A stretch of 64,000 bases of DNA from Salvelinus alpinus (Eukaryota; Chordata; Actinopteri; Salmoniformes; Salmonidae). The stretch is from positions 37,607,430 to 37,671,429 of the forward strand of contig NC_092094.1 of the NCBI RefSeq assembly GCF_045679555.1. The letters are read 5' to 3'. This document shows, piece after piece, positions 9,966-22,301 of this stretch. The translations under genes and the position numbers were made by a program. Within the stretch, counting starts at the first letter, position 1, and each line of letters begins with the position of its first letter. The notes under the pieces were generated by a model. It saw nothing but the letters and a program-made list of their open reading frames with translations. It was not told the origin of the DNA and ran no database searches.

Positions 9966-11690
9966 ACCTCCTGTCCTGAGACACTGATGTGGGGAGTCCA
10001 CACTGGGACACACATCATCCACCCACCCAGTGGGCCACTGTCACAGACACATGGACCCTTCATCCTCCTCTTGTGCTTTTTATTTCAAAAAAGGACAATT
10101 ATCTGACTGGGCTGGGCCATTGGTTGTAAATTAATCATTGTAAATATTTAAGTTACTATTAGCCAGAAAAAAAGTGAAAGAAAATGAACTTCCACTATAT
10201 ATATATATATATATATATGTTTTTGAGACCTTATGGAAAACATGATGTAGTTTAGACAATGTCCATTATTATTATTGTTGCTATACTGTAATTATTGCTC
10301 CTATTATTATAATTGTTATCATTATTGTTATAATGCGTTGATTAAGGATGTTTACATTTCAAACACAATGTATGTAGTACTTAATGCTGTTTTTCATCCC
10401 AGATGATCAAATATGGTGGATTTTGTAAAAGTAATGTACTTGTCAGGTGAGCTGTAGGATATGTTGACAGAAAATGAATAGCTTTCCTTGGAGCTGTCAA
10501 AGGAGGCTGGGGATCGTGTTGTGAGTGTAAGGCATTCTGGGTAGGGGCTGGGAGGGAGAGGTTTCCCTGACAGTTAATAACATTCTCAGATATACTGCTG
10601 TCATGGGACAGGATTCATTTGAGTAGTTCTACATGCTAATTAAAATGCCCCAATTAGAAGACTGTCTTATAAAACTATCTCTTCCTTTGAGATAGAAGTC
10701 AGAATGAAAAGAACAAATCTGATTTGGAGGTAAAAAATCTGAGGTTAAAAGAAATATGAATTTACTTATTTTTTTCAGCATTACAACTTCCCTTGTTCTT
10801 CAAAGCACAAAGCTTTATCCGTCTGTCTGCTGCTCCTAGAGTGCTTGTTATATCCACCACACTCTCCCAGACTCTCTCATAGTCCTGCATGCTCTCTGTG
10901 ATCTAAAAAGGGTTGGTTTGGACTCCTCTGTGGCTCCACTGTTCTAGAAGTCGCCTGTGTTCCAGACCAGGCTCTCTGCTCACCTCATACAGGAATAACT
11001 CTGCTTTCCCTCCCCCTAGCACTTCCTGGACAGCACCACTGCACCCTGCAGGCCAGGGAAACCCGCTATGGGGGTAAAGGTGTGAGAAGTGCATTTGTAT
11101 CATTGGCATACACTCAACACCCTTGTAAATTGATGAGCAAATTAGGGAGTGGTTGTTTGTGAGCTGCATCTCTGCATTTTACCAAATGTATGTGTACACA
11201 CACACACACAATATTGATGGTAATGTCTGTTTGCATAACAGTAACCATTCTTGACACTTCAAATGACTGCAGCAGCTGTATCATAACCCCACTTCCAATA
11301 GCTGTACCAGAGGTATGTGAGTTAGCTTGGCCAGTGGGTGGGTTTTACTAGTTCTTGAGTCCTGGAGACATCTCCACATGAAGCAGAGGAATCTGCTGCC
11401 ACTCCAGTTTCCATTGTCCAGTTTTCTAAAACCTGATTGGCTGTATTCTAAGTATCAGATTACATATTGTACTATAAAGCACTGCAACATGTTGTTGTGG
11501 ATATAGTTGAAACCCCTATCAAGTAAAAATAATAAGTTGAAAACAAAGCAGACTGGTAGTTGTGGTGATGTCATTATAGTCTCAAATCTGTGTTTTAAGA
11601 TTTGAAATATATATGTTAAGGACATTGCATAACTGGAAAATATATGTTTAATATATTTTCATTAAAAAATAAACTTCAAGCCTACTCTCT
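9966..11690 (+). other. bcar1: probable bcar1 3' untranslated region
   Basis: This AT-rich stretch follows the bcar1 stop without further coding exons. It contains a (TA)n tract near 10195-10218, ATT triplet runs near 10266-10335 and a canonical AATAAA at 11668-11673, the most likely polyadenylation signal before the first Tc1 relic at 11886. The 3' end is inferred from the signal only. Confidence 0.45.
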
Positions 11691-11885
11691 CTTTAAGAAG
11701 CTATGTGCTGTGAGTGAAATTGCATATACTAGAAATGCTTATAGTTAATTGGAAGATAATTGTACCCCAGTAACTTCAGCACGAACACCAACTCCTGAGA
11801 GATACCTGATCTCCTTGTCAACTGTGTCTCTCCCTCCCTGGGGCTCTGTATGCTGGACCACCATGATTTGATATATATATATTTA

Positions 11886-12795
11886 CAGTACCAGTAAAAA
11901 GGTTTGGACACACCTACTCATTCCAGGGTTTTTCTTTATTTGTACTATTTTCTACATTGTAGAATAAAGAAACCACTACAAAAGGACACCAATAAGAAGA
12001 AGACACTTGCTTGGGCCAAGAAACATGAGCAATGGACATTAGACCGGTGGAAATCTGTCCTTTGGTCTGATGAGTCCAAATTTGAAATTTTTGATTCCAA
12101 CCACTGTGTCTTTGTGAGACGCAGAGTAGGTGAACGGATGATCTCCGCATGTGTGGTTCCCACCGTGAAGCATGGAGGAGGATGTGTGATGGTGTGGGGT
12201 GCTTTGCTGGTGACACTGTCTGTAATTTATTTAGAATTCAAGGCACATTTAACCAGCATGGCTACCACAGCATTCTGCAGCGATATCCCATCTGGTTTGC
12301 ACTTAGTGGGACTATCATTTGTTTTTCAACAGGACAATGACCAACACACCTCCAGGCTGTGTAAGGAGTATTTGACCAATAAGGAGAGTGATGGAGTGCT
12401 GCATCAGATGACCTGGCCTCCACAATCACCCGACCTCAACCCAATTAAGATGGTTTGCGATGAATTGGACTGCAAAGTGAAGGAAAAGCAGCTAACAAGT
12501 GCTCAGCATATGTGGGAATTTCTTCAAGACTGTTGGAAAATCATTCCAGGTGAAGCTGGTTGAGAGAATGCCAAAAGTGTGCAAAGCTGTCATCAAGGCA
12601 AAGGGTGGCTACTTTGAAGAATCTAAACTATAGAATATATTTTGATTTGTTTAACACTTTTTTGGTTACTACATGATTCCATATGTGTTATATCATAGTT
12701 TTGATGTTTTCACTATTATTCGACGATGTAGAAAATAGTCAAATGAAGAAAAACAATTGAATGAGTAGGTGTGTCCAAACTTTTGACTGGTACTG
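11886..12795 (+). mobile_element. Tc1/mariner element, internally deleted
   Basis: Inverted ends CAGTACCAGT...ACTGGTACTG are flanked by TA. The open frame at 11904-12563 keeps the C-terminal transposase half (WSDESKFEIFDSN, PPQSPDLNPI) but the DNA-binding half is deleted right after the left terminal repeat. Related copies: 22541-22677 (fragment) and 59673-63862. Confidence 0.88.
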
Positions 12796-12797
12796 TA

Positions 12798-14332
12798 CAG
12801 TCGTGGCCAAAAGTTTTGAGAATGACACAAATATTAATTTTCACAAAGTCTGCTGCCTGTTTGTATGATGGCAATTTGCATATACTCCAGAATGTTATGA
12901 AGAGTGATCAGATGAATTGCAACTAATTGCAAAGTCCCTCTTTGCCAGGCAAATGAACTGAATCGCAAAAAATGATGCCTCAAAAGGACCAGCTGACATC
13001 ATGTCAGTGATTCTCTCGTTAACACAGGTGTGAGTGTTGATGAGGACAAGGCTGGAGATCACTCTGTCATGCTGATTGAGTTCGAATAACAGACTGGAAG
13101 CTTCAAAAGGAGGGTGGTGCTTGGAATCATTGTTCTTCCTCTGTCAACCATGGTTACCTGCAAGGAAACATGTGCCGTCATCATTGCTTTACACAAAATT
13201 GGGCTTCACAGGCAAGGATATTGCTGCCAGTAAGATTGCACCTAAATCAACAATTTATCGGATCATCAAGAACTTCAAGGAGAGCGGTTCAATTGTTGTG
13301 AAGAAGGCTTCAGGGCGCCCAAGAAAGTCCAGCAAGCGCCAGGACCGTCTCCTACAGTTAATTCAGCTGCGGGATCGGGGCACCACCAGTACAGAGCTTG
13401 CTCAGGAATGGCAGCAGGCAGGTGTGAGTGCATCTGCATGCACAGTGAGGCGAAGACTTTTGGAGGATGGCCTGGTGTCAAGAAGGGCAGCAAAGAAGCC
13501 ACTTCTCTCCAGGAAAAACATCAGGGACAGACTGATATTCTGCAAAAGGTACAGGAATTGGACTGCTGAGGACTGGGGTAAAGTCATTTTCTCTGATGAA
13601 TCCCCTTTCCGATTGTTTGGGGCATCCGGAAAAAGCTTGTCCGGAGAAGACAAGGTGAGCGCTAACATTAGTCCTCTGTCATGCCAACAGTAAATCACCT
13701 TGAGACCATTCATGTGTGGGGTTGCTTCTCAGCCAAGGGAGTGGGCTCACTCACAATTTTTCCTAAGAACACAGCCATGAATAATGAATGGTACCAACAC
13801 ATCCTCCGAGAGCAACTTCTCCCAACCATCCAGGAACAGTTTGGTGATGAACAATGCCTTTTCCAGCATGATGGAGAACCTTGGCAAAAGTGATAACTAA
13901 GTGGCTCGGGGAACAAAACATCGATATTTTGGGTCCATGGCCAGGAAACTCCCCAGACCTTAATCCCATTGAGAACGTGTGGTCAAACCTCAAGAGGCAG
14001 GTGGACAAACAAAACCCCACACATTCTGACAAACTCCAAGCATTAATTATGCAAGAATGGGCATCAGTCAGGATGTGGCCCAGAAGTTAATTGACAACAT
14101 GCCAGGGCGGAATGCAGAGGTCTTGAAAAAGAAGGGTCAACACTAGAAATATTGACTCTTTGCATCAACTTCATGTAATTGTCATTAAAAGCCTTTGACA
14201 CTTATGACATGCTTGTAATTATACTTCAGTATTCCATAGTAACATCTGACAAAAATATCTAAAGACACTGAAGCAGCAAATATCTGTGGAAATTAATATT
14301 TGTGTCATTCTCAAAACTTTTGGCCACGACTG
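12798..14332 (+). mobile_element. Tc1/mariner element abutting the previous one
   Basis: The ends CAGTCGTGGCCAAAAGTTTT and AAAACTTTTGGCCACGACTG are inverted. The left TA (12796-12797) is also the right TA of the preceding element. The transposase is broken: 13076-13693 covers the helix-turn-helix part and WTAEDWGKVIFSDESPF, then frameshifts lead to VNHLETIHVWGCF and GNSPDLNPIENVWSNL in other frames. Confidence 0.88.
13076..14090 (+). pseudogene. Tc1 transposase pseudogene
   Basis: Pieces in several frames together resemble a Tc1 transposase with paired-like N-terminus (SKIAPKSTIYRIIKNFKESG), the first catalytic block (FSDESPF) and the final PDLNPIENVW block. At least two frame changes (near 13650-13690 and 13870-13890) make it inactive. 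Confidence 0.8.
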
Positions 14333-14338
14333 TATATA

Positions 14339-14636
14339 CATATTTTTTGTATTTTACCCCCTTTTTCTCCACAATTTCGTAATATCCAATTGTGATTCCG
14401 AAGTCAGCCTGCAGGCGCCCGGAACGCCACAAGGAGTAGCTAGAGCACAATGAGCCAAGTAAAGTCCCCCCGGCCAAACCCTCCCCTAACCCAGACGACA
14501 CTGGGCCAATTGTGCGCCACCCTATGGGACTCCCGGTCACGGTTGGTTGGGACACAGCCTGGGATCAAATCCTGGGTCTGTAGTGACGTTAAGAGCCTTA
14601 GACCGCTGCATCACTCAGGAGGCCCCGGGCCGCAGT
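14339..14636 (-). repeat. tRNA-derived salmonid SINE, minus orientation
   Basis: On the - strand it starts GCCTCCTGAGTGATGCAGCG (A-box-like) with GGATTTGATCCCAGG (B-box-like) and ends in a body with GGAGAAAAAGGGGGTAAAAT. A stretch of the usual middle appears deleted. Confidence 0.7.
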
Positions 14637-14639
14637 GAT

Positions 14640-15105
14640 TCTTGCTCCGTTTATACCTGGTTCTAACATACGTCCTTTGTCATGATCTTGTTCACATTCT
14701 GATTGTGTCCACATTTTTAGACAGGTGTAGATGATTAAAAGACTCATTGTGATCGACCTCCTGAGGTAGTCAGACACGCATTGTGTCTGGATATCTTACA
14801 AGTGTAGATGGATATGGAGAGTGAAACCATTTAAACCATCATTATCCCGCCCTCTAAAATCATTGACAGGTGGCACCATTGACTTATGGCATCAATATGT
14901 CTTAAAATAAATAAATACATATTATTTTGAAAGAATATGTGTCAAATGATTTGTATACAGGGAAGGACCTGGAAATCTGGTCATAGTACGAACACAGTGG
15001 ATGGATATGAGACATATTTCTGAAAATGTGGGCACAATCAGAATGTGGACAAGATTAGGACAAAGGACGCATGTTAGCGGCAGGTATAAACGAGGCTTCT
15101 GTGAC
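14640..15105. mobile_element. Foldback DNA element with about 75-bp inverted arms
   Basis: The left arm near 14648-14722 (GTTTATACCTGGTTCTAACA) is complementary to the right arm near 15019-15094 (ending TGTTAGCGGCAGGTATAAAC). No coding sequence inside, so it is a non-autonomous element. Confidence 0.75.
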
Positions 15106-16401
15106 ACTATAGAAACTAAATTGTTAATATCTTAATGTATAACTAAGGCCTACATTCAATCAGATCCAGCGTGACGCTCCATTTACATCGTGATGTATTT
15201 CATTATGTCGTGCTTCAACTTCATAGAATCTCGTTCCGCTACTGGACGGAGAGTGTAGGATAGGGTTTAACAACTCAAGACAAGGTGGAGGAGAGCCTAG
15301 TCTCTCCTCCACCTCAGAGATCGCATTTATTTTGGGAAATGGCAAAATATGACCTTTTCATTCGACAGGATAAACATATTGTTTTAGTTGATAATAAAAC
15401 ATTACGTTTAATTACTTTTTACTCAACTTGTTCCTATAACTTTCTAGCAAGTTAAGGTATAGAGCAGCTAACTAGCTAAAAGCTAAGCTATACTGTATCT
15501 AGCGACGTGCACCAAATAATTATAATAAAAAACAAATGTCATTAACATCACAATAAAATAAAATGGGAGACAACGGTCAAAGTATAATTGTCTTAACAGC
15601 CAAAGTGTATTATTTTTAACATACAATGAAAATAGTTCAAGAACCGCTGCTCTAATGGACCTGAATCTCTGCTACTAGCATAAGGATCATAACTCATGCT
15701 TATGGCTTGACATAGATACAGTCCAGCTCTTAACACTTAAAAAAAAGGATTTAGGGATATGATGAGTCTATGGTATTCAACCGGGAGTCTGGGGTCCCCC
15801 AGGGGGATTTATAGTTTTTTCTCTCAACGTTTTTATGATTGTCGCAAGCAACAAGAGAATACATACCTACGGTAGAAAATAGAAAATTACACTCATTGGA
15901 GCTAACTACATTCAATGGAGTATCTGACATAGGCTTTGAGAAAGCACCGGTGAACAGGCTACCAGTGCAGCAAGTGTTGCTGGCTGCTGGTAAGCATTCT
16001 TGACTTGGACATACAGTTGAAGTCAGAAGTTTATATACACTTATGTTGGAGTCATTAAAACTTGTTTTTCAACCACTCCACACATTTCTTGTTAACAAAC
16101 TATAGTTTTGGCAAGTCGGTTAGGACATCTACTTTGTGTATGACACAAGTCATTTTTCCAACAATTGTTTACAGACAGATAATTTCACTTATAATTCACT
16201 GTATCACAATTCCAGTGGGTCAGAAGTTTACAAACACTAAGTTGACTGTGCCTTTAAACAGCTTGGAAAATTCCAGAAAATTATGTCATGGCTTTAGAAG
16301 CTTCTGATAGGCTAATTGACATTATTTGAGTCAATTGGAGGTGTACCTGTGGATGTATTTCAAGGCCTACCTTCAAACTCAGTGCCGCTTCGCTTGACAT
16401 C

Positions 16402-18020
16402 ATGGAAAAATCTAAAGAAATCAGCCAAGACCGCAGAAAAAAAATTGTAGACCTCCACAAGTCTGGTTCATCCTTGGGAGCAATTTCCAAATGCCTGAAG
16501 GTACCACATTCATCTGTACAAACAATAGTACGCAAGTATAAACACCATGGGACCACACAGCCGTCATACCGCTCAGGAAGGAGATGCGTTCTGTCTCCTA
16601 GAGATGAACGTACTTTGGTGCGAAAAGTGCAAATCAATCCCAGAACAACAGCAAATGACCTTGTGAAGATGCTGGAGGAAACAGGTACAAAAGTATCTAT
16701 ATCCACAGTAAAACGAGTCCTATATCGACATAACCTGAAAGACCGCTCAGCAAGGAAGAAGCCACTGCTCCAAAACCGCCATAAAAAAGCCAGACTACGG
16801 TTTGCAACTGCACATGGGGGCAAAAATCATACTTTTTGGAGAAATGTCCTCTGGTCTGATGAAACAAAAATAGAACTGTTTGGCCATAATGACCATCGTT
16901 ATGTTTGGAGGAAAAAGGGGGAGGCCTGCAAGCCGAAGAACACTATCCCAACCGTGAAGCACGGGGGGTGGCAGCGTCATGTTGTGGGGGTGCTTTGCTG
17001 CAGGAGGGTCTGGTGCACTTCACAAAATAGATGGCATCATGAGAAGGAAAATGATGTGGATATATTGAAGCAACATCTCAAGACATCAGTCAGGAAGTTA
17101 AAGCTTGGTCGCAAATGGGTCTTCAAAATGGACATAAACCCCAAGCATACTTCCAAAGTTGTGGCAAAATGGCTTAAGGACAACAAAGTCAAGGTATTGG
17201 AGTGGCCATCACAAAGCCCTGACCTCAATTCTATAGAAAATGTGTGGGCAGAACTGAAAAAGCGTGTGCGAGCAAGGAGGCCTACAAACCTAACTCAGTT
17301 ACAGTGTGAATTTAAGTATGCTCTCTCTCTTTCTCTCTTTCTTTCTTTCTTTCTCTCTCTCGGAGGACCTGAGCGCTAGGACCATGCCTCAGGACTACCT
17401 GGCATGATGACTCCTTGCTGTCCCCAGTCCACCTGGCCGTGCTGCTGCTCCAGTTTCAACTGTTCTGCCTGCAGCTATGGAACCCTGACCTGTTCACCGG
17501 ACATGCTACCTGTCCCAGACCTGCTGATACTCTCAATGATCGGCTATGAAAAGCCAACTGACATTTACTCATGAGGTGCTGACCTGTTGCACCATCGACA
17601 ACTACTGTATTATTATTTGACCATGCTGGTCATTTTTGAACATTTGAACATCTTGGCCATGTTCTGTTATAATCTCCACCCGGCACAGCCAGAAGAGGAC
17701 TGGCCACCCCTCATAGCCTGGTTCCTCTCTCGGTTTCTTCCTAGGTTTTGGCCTTTCTAGGGAGTTTTTCCTAGCCTTGCTTCTACACCTGCATTGCTTG
17801 CTGTTTGGGGTTTTAGGCTGGGTTTCTGTACAGCACTTTGAGATATCAGCTGATGTAAGAAGGGCTATATAAATACATTTGATTTGATTTGAGTTACACC
17901 AGCTCTGTCAGGAGGAATGGGCCAAAATTCACCCAACTTATTATGGCAAGCTTGTGGAAGGCTACCCGAAACGTTTGATCGAAGTTAAACAATTTAAAGG
18001 CAATGCTACCAAATACTAAT
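16402..18020 (+). pseudogene. Sleeping Beauty-type transposase pseudogene
   Basis: It starts [20 protein letters not shown] and shows the paired-like DNA-binding domain, the first catalytic block (WSDETKIELFG), the second (KMDINPKHTS, where the family has DNDP) and PDLNSIENVW. Two compensating frame changes scramble the glycine-rich box (GGWQRHVVGVLCC). The C-terminal end is cut off by the insertion at 17304 and resumes at about 17892 (QLCQEEWAKIHPTYYGK). It cannot encode an intact enzyme. Confidence 0.88.
17304..17891 (+). mobile_element. LINE 3' fragment inserted in the transposase gene
   Basis: It starts GTGTGAATTTAAGTATGCTC, has a CT-rich tract and the common salmonid LINE tail (GGCTATGAAAAGCCAACTGA), and ends in the TTTGATTTGATTTG tail. 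The target duplication AGTTACA is at 17297-17303 and 17892-17898. Same 3' tail as the LINE at 48420-52740. Confidence 0.88.
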
Positions 18021-18245
18021 TGAGTGTATGTAAACTTCTGACCCACTGGGAATGTGATGAAAGAAATAAAAGCTGAAATAAATCATTCTCTCTACTATTA
18101 TTCTGACATTTCACATTCTTAAAATAAAGCGACCCTAACTGACCTAAGACAGGGAATTTTTACTAGGATTAAATGTCAGGAATTGTGAAAACTGAGTTTA
18201 AATGTATTTGGCTAAGGTGTATGTAAACTTCCGACTTCAACTGTA

Positions 18246-19941
18246 TGTTTGGAGTTACCTTTCTAGCTAATAGGCTATGTTAGAGTTTACACCTCTTACA
18301 ATTATAATGTGGGGAGGTCAAAATAATGAAAAACGATCTACCAAATCTATTCATGTTAAAATGTTGATTACGTCTCCTTGCCATTCTCATTCACCTGATG
18401 ATAAGACAAGATGTGGAGACATGTTTTTGCTAACGTATGATGGGGGTCCCTGGTTCGCCAGTTTGTCTGGGAGGGGGTCCCTTGGAAAGAAAAGGCCCCT
18501 GGTCTATACCAATGCAGCAATATTAAGCATGAATCCTATTATGAAGACACTTGATGGCAATGTTTAGTTGTGTTTTATCTTCATGTGGCCATATGAATTT
18601 CAGCAATGATTGCAAGGTCAGTCTATTATTACACAGCGGTGACCCAGCCTGATTATTCCTAACACACTGACTTTGTCAATGTTACTGTATTTGAGGGATT
18701 ATGGAGTATAGCCACAGCTAGTGCAAAGGAAGGTGGGCATAATTTCATACACGCACGCACGCACGCACACACACACTTTGTATGCAAATGAAACGTCAGA
18801 TAAAACAAAGGCCATACCACAAAAGGCAAATGTATAACAAACAAATAGCTGTTTACTTCTTCTACATGTACAGTACATCAAGCCACCACAGGCAATAATT
18901 TATTAGCAATTCCTTTCACCATAAAATACATCAAATAACTGCACAATGCAGCAGCATTGTTCAGTGATAATTACATTCATCATTAATTAGAACATAAAAC
19001 AACGATGTTATCAGGATTGTTTCTCTATACAGTTAGAAAGAACAGATGATACACTATTATAATATGCACTTTTATTCAAAGCCTTGATATGGTTTTTCTT
19101 CTTCATATAAAATAGTTATTTGGTCAATTCATAATCAGGTACCTGATACCAATTTAGCGTCAAACATTTAATTCAGCAAATCAATGAGTTTTAATGAAAA
19201 GATTGCGAAATATTCAGGAGGCATGTTTTATAACACACAGAATTTTATTGTTTTGCTCTGATTATATTTTATCCACCAAGTGTTTTGGTGTTTCACTGGA
19301 AACTGTGAAGCTCAAGCTTTTGAGAGACAGAGAGCTATAAATGTCAGAGACAAACCACACTGGCCTACATTTGACAAGCGATCACGAAATACTACCCATC
19401 AAATAAATACAGACAAATCAAACATGCTTTGAACACAGGCAAAAGGCAAAAGGAGAGGACTTGCAGAGAAATTCGGATCATCCACTATTCGACTTTGATT
19501 CATTCGAATTCTGGCTTGTGTAAAACACAATGATGTAGCTAAGTATCTAAAAAGATACCACAAAATGTATCTTTACATTCTTCTAATCATAAGATAATTC
19601 TTGGTTAGTAATAAAAACATTCATTTATAACATATTTTACGTTCCCCTACAAGAAAACCAAACATTTCACTCAAACAAAAAGGGGAAGTAACAAAGAGTC
19701 ACTGAAAACAACCTAAATGAAACAGGTGGGGTTTTAGGAGGGGTTCTGAAAGACACTCATGGGTTGTCCACTGAAAGTTCAAAGTAAAGTAAATGTTACA
19801 ACCAAAATGCAAACACGTATTCTGCCAAAGAACTTGTTTGATCACCTGCCTGATTGCACTACACCACTGTGTTGGCCCCACACGAAGCTACTGCAGTAAT
19901 CACACTCATCAGACAGACGCGAAGTTGCATTCATGGGGTGG
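18246..19941. other. Intergenic sequence and probable GPCR 3' UTR
   Basis: AT-rich; includes a short GCAC/CA tract near 18750-18776. On the - strand AATAAA occurs at 19244-19249 and 19071-19076. No coding exon recognised. Confidence 0.4.
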
Positions 19942-21063
19942 TTAGATTCTGATTCTGTGGCTTAATTCTCTTTTTCTCTTTTGCCTTTCATACAGAAAGG
20001 CATACAAGAAGGGGTTCAAACAGCTGTTGATTAAGATCAGAGCCTTGGCATTATCCCCAACCATCCTCCTAAAATATTTCATGTTGTTGTAGTCCCCCGG
20101 ATGAGCCGTTCTGACTAAAGTAGCTGCAATATCTACCACATTGATGATATTTACAGGCATCCAGAATATAAAGAAGGTTACTAAAATGCTGGTCACTAGA
20201 TTTTTCATTCTCTGATGCCTTGAGACAGCCTTTCGATGCATTGTGCATTCCTCTTCTGTGTCCTCTGGCTTGTTCCTCTTCTGGAAACAAAAGTAGCATG
20301 TGGCCAGGATGGAGAATGGGATGACAAACCCAAAAATAGTCTCCATCAGAAGAATTGACACTTTCTCCCATTCCAACCTTGTACTCCTTTGGCACCTCAG
20401 CCGTCCCCTCTTGGGCTCAACCCCTCGAGTGAAGACAATGGGGAAGGCGAGGACACACACCAGTACCCAGAGGCCCACCAGCATCTTATTATGTCGCTCC
20501 TTGAGGTGTCGCTCCTTGGAAGGGTTGCTCATTGTGTTTCTAGTCTCATTCTTCGCAATGCAGTGCCGGTGCACACCTATCAAGGTGACATTCAGAACAC
20601 TGCCATACAAACAGCAGTACAGGCCGTAGGTGGAGAGGCCACACATCCAAGTACCAAGGGTCCATTCATAGGTCAGTACGTAGATGACCAGAGGGATGGT
20701 GCTGAGGGACAAAGTGTCTGAGACAGCTAGGCTCAGGATCAACTTCAGAGAGAAGCTCTCGTTCTCCTTCAACGTCATGTGCTTGATTTTTTTAGCAATG
20801 GTGACAATCACTGCTATATTGCAAGGCAGTCCCACTAGAAAGCACAGCCCTAGAACCAAGCAAGGGGCTAGAACATTAAAGTCCCTGGAGGTATTGTTAG
20901 AGGTGAGGTTGCTGTCCAAGATGGTGGTACAGTTGGAAGTAAGGTTCCCATCAAAGTTGAAGGAAGTAGAAAAGTTGGTCGGCTGCATGGTGAAATGGCT
21001 TTGTGTTAGTACTCCACAGCAGAGTGAAGAGAAACAGAAACTCAGGAAAATAACTTGGTTCAT
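19942..21063 (-). CDS. Class A GPCR, leukotriene B4 receptor-like
   Basis: An intronless 373-residue receptor. Residues 1-22 are hydrophobic and could be a signal peptide, followed by a Ser/Thr/Asn-rich tail with N-glycosylation sites (N30, N40, N44, N52, N56, N57). Seven segments lie near 64-90, 105-130, 140-168, 194-213, 236-260, 287-312 and 335-356. Class A landmarks: GLPCN (TM1), LAVSD (TM2), C141 paired with C224 in the second loop, W199, FWMP with P303, and NSCLNPFLYAF (NPxxY). The DRY position reads HRH (165-167). The TM7 DNAKALILINSCLNP and the overall pattern are closest to LTB4 receptors among those I know, but another chemoattractant receptor is possible. It is expected at the plasma membrane, probably Gi-coupled. 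The 3' UTR may extend to about 19240 or 19070, where AATAAA signals lie on the - strand. Confidence 0.9.
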   Translation of the reverse strand: MNQVIFLSFCFSSLCCGVLTQSHFTMQPTNFSTSFNFDGNLTSNCTTILDSNLTSNNTSRDFNVLAPCLVLGLCFLVGLPCNIAVIVTIAKKIKHMTLKENESFSLKLILSLAVSDTLSLSTIPLVIYVLTYEWTLGTWMCGLSTYGLYCCLYGSVLNVTLIGVHRHCIAKNETRNTMSNPSKERHLKERHNKMLVGLWVLVCVLAFPIVFTRGVEPKRGRLRCQRSTRLEWEKVSILLMETIFGFVIPFSILATCYFCFQKRNKPEDTEEECTMHRKAVSRHQRMKNLVTSILVTFFIFWMPVNIINVVDIAATLVRTAHPGDYNNMKYFRRMVGDNAKALILINSCLNPFLYAFLYERQKRKRELSHRIRI

Positions 21064-22301
21064 GTTTTAAATGAGCATGACAACATCTACTCCTCCCCCA
21101 CACACACTTGGTTCACCAATCAAATGTTAGCCTACTTGGCACCTTTTCAAAAATATTCTATACATTGTGTATCACCTGAAGCATTTTACATAATTTTGCA
21201 TTTTTGCAGATAGATATTTGAGGGCAACAGTGGTAGATAGCAGATTACAGGAAAGGAAACTGTCCTCATACTAAAAATCATTTGAAGAAAATAAACAATC
21301 TGTGGACATTGTCTATCCATTTTTCTTGCTTATAGATGTTATGGTCAGTAGTTGCCTGACAAAGCTGTGATCCTGGAGGTTAGAAGCTCTGCTATTCTCC
21401 ATTCCCAATGCTCTGAATATACTGGACATTTATAGCTAGTTCCGTTTGATCCTTGTCTTGACCAGTGTGTAGGCTATTCCATTTTTACAATGCTATCTGG
21501 TAACATTCTTTATCAGCATATGACACATTACCAGTATCATGAATTTAGGTTATGACAACACTTTGGAGATGTTAAAACCAATGACCACAACTGTTGTGTA
21601 AGTTGTTGTCACAAAGGACACACTGGCAGTACAAGTCTTGCTCTCAATATCAGTTTAGACATGCTGTCACTTATGGCTACTAAGATGAAAGTTGTCATAT
21701 TGTCATCATATGAACAATATGCTTAATTGACAAATGAACAACATTCTATACACCACTATTGATGTAGAATAGCCTTATGGCGATCAGTTGGAATAGACAA
21801 ACTTTTGTAACTTGTTTAGACTGGTGTAATAGCTACGCTATCACTAGTATTGAAACAGCAATATGACAAGCTGGTCAGTATATTAAAGAAAACTGTTTCT
21901 TAGTTTAATGTTTTAAAGCCATCTTTAATTGAAAATAAAAGATAACTCCTTGGTAATTCATTAAAAAGTAAAGACAATGACAAGGAAGTATGTTACAATG
22001 ATTAAAAACCCAAAAGCACAATGTTTTATTTTGTTAACATCTACACCAACATAAAAAGTATACTTGTGTTAATACAAAAGGTTTCATGTCACAAAGTTAT
22101 AATTCTGTAAGAATAAAAAAGTTGACAGAAAAAGATTAATAACATGATCTTATTTTCTATACAGATCAATATTCAAATGTTTAGTACCATAGGGCACTCT
22201 GTTTAAAGGTAGGTGTAGTGAAATCCTGCTTGCCCCTTTTCCTCTGCCCAGACTGAACTCACAGAGACAGTCCTTGGTCGCCACACTCAGGTTGTTGGGA
22301 T

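Larger units (their letters stand above)
16014..18243 (+). mobile_element. Sleeping Beauty-type Tc1 element with LINE insertion
   Basis: The ends CAGTTGAAGTCAGAAGTTTA and GTAAACTTCCGACTTCAACTG with TA on both sides are those of the salmonid Tc1 family used to rebuild Sleeping Beauty. It includes the internal direct repeat near 16214 (CCAGTGGGTCAGAAGTTTAC). The transposase frame is damaged and split by a LINE 3' fragment at 17304-17891. Confidence 0.92.

Noticed and set aside
10903..11169. 88-codon minus-strand frame in bcar1 3' UTR
   Set aside because: No domain, no splice or promoter context; likely chance.
16402..17379. Active or domesticated Sleeping Beauty-type transposase
   Set aside because: The frame is scrambled at the glycine-rich box and cut by a LINE insertion; intact terminal repeats show it is simply a dead element.
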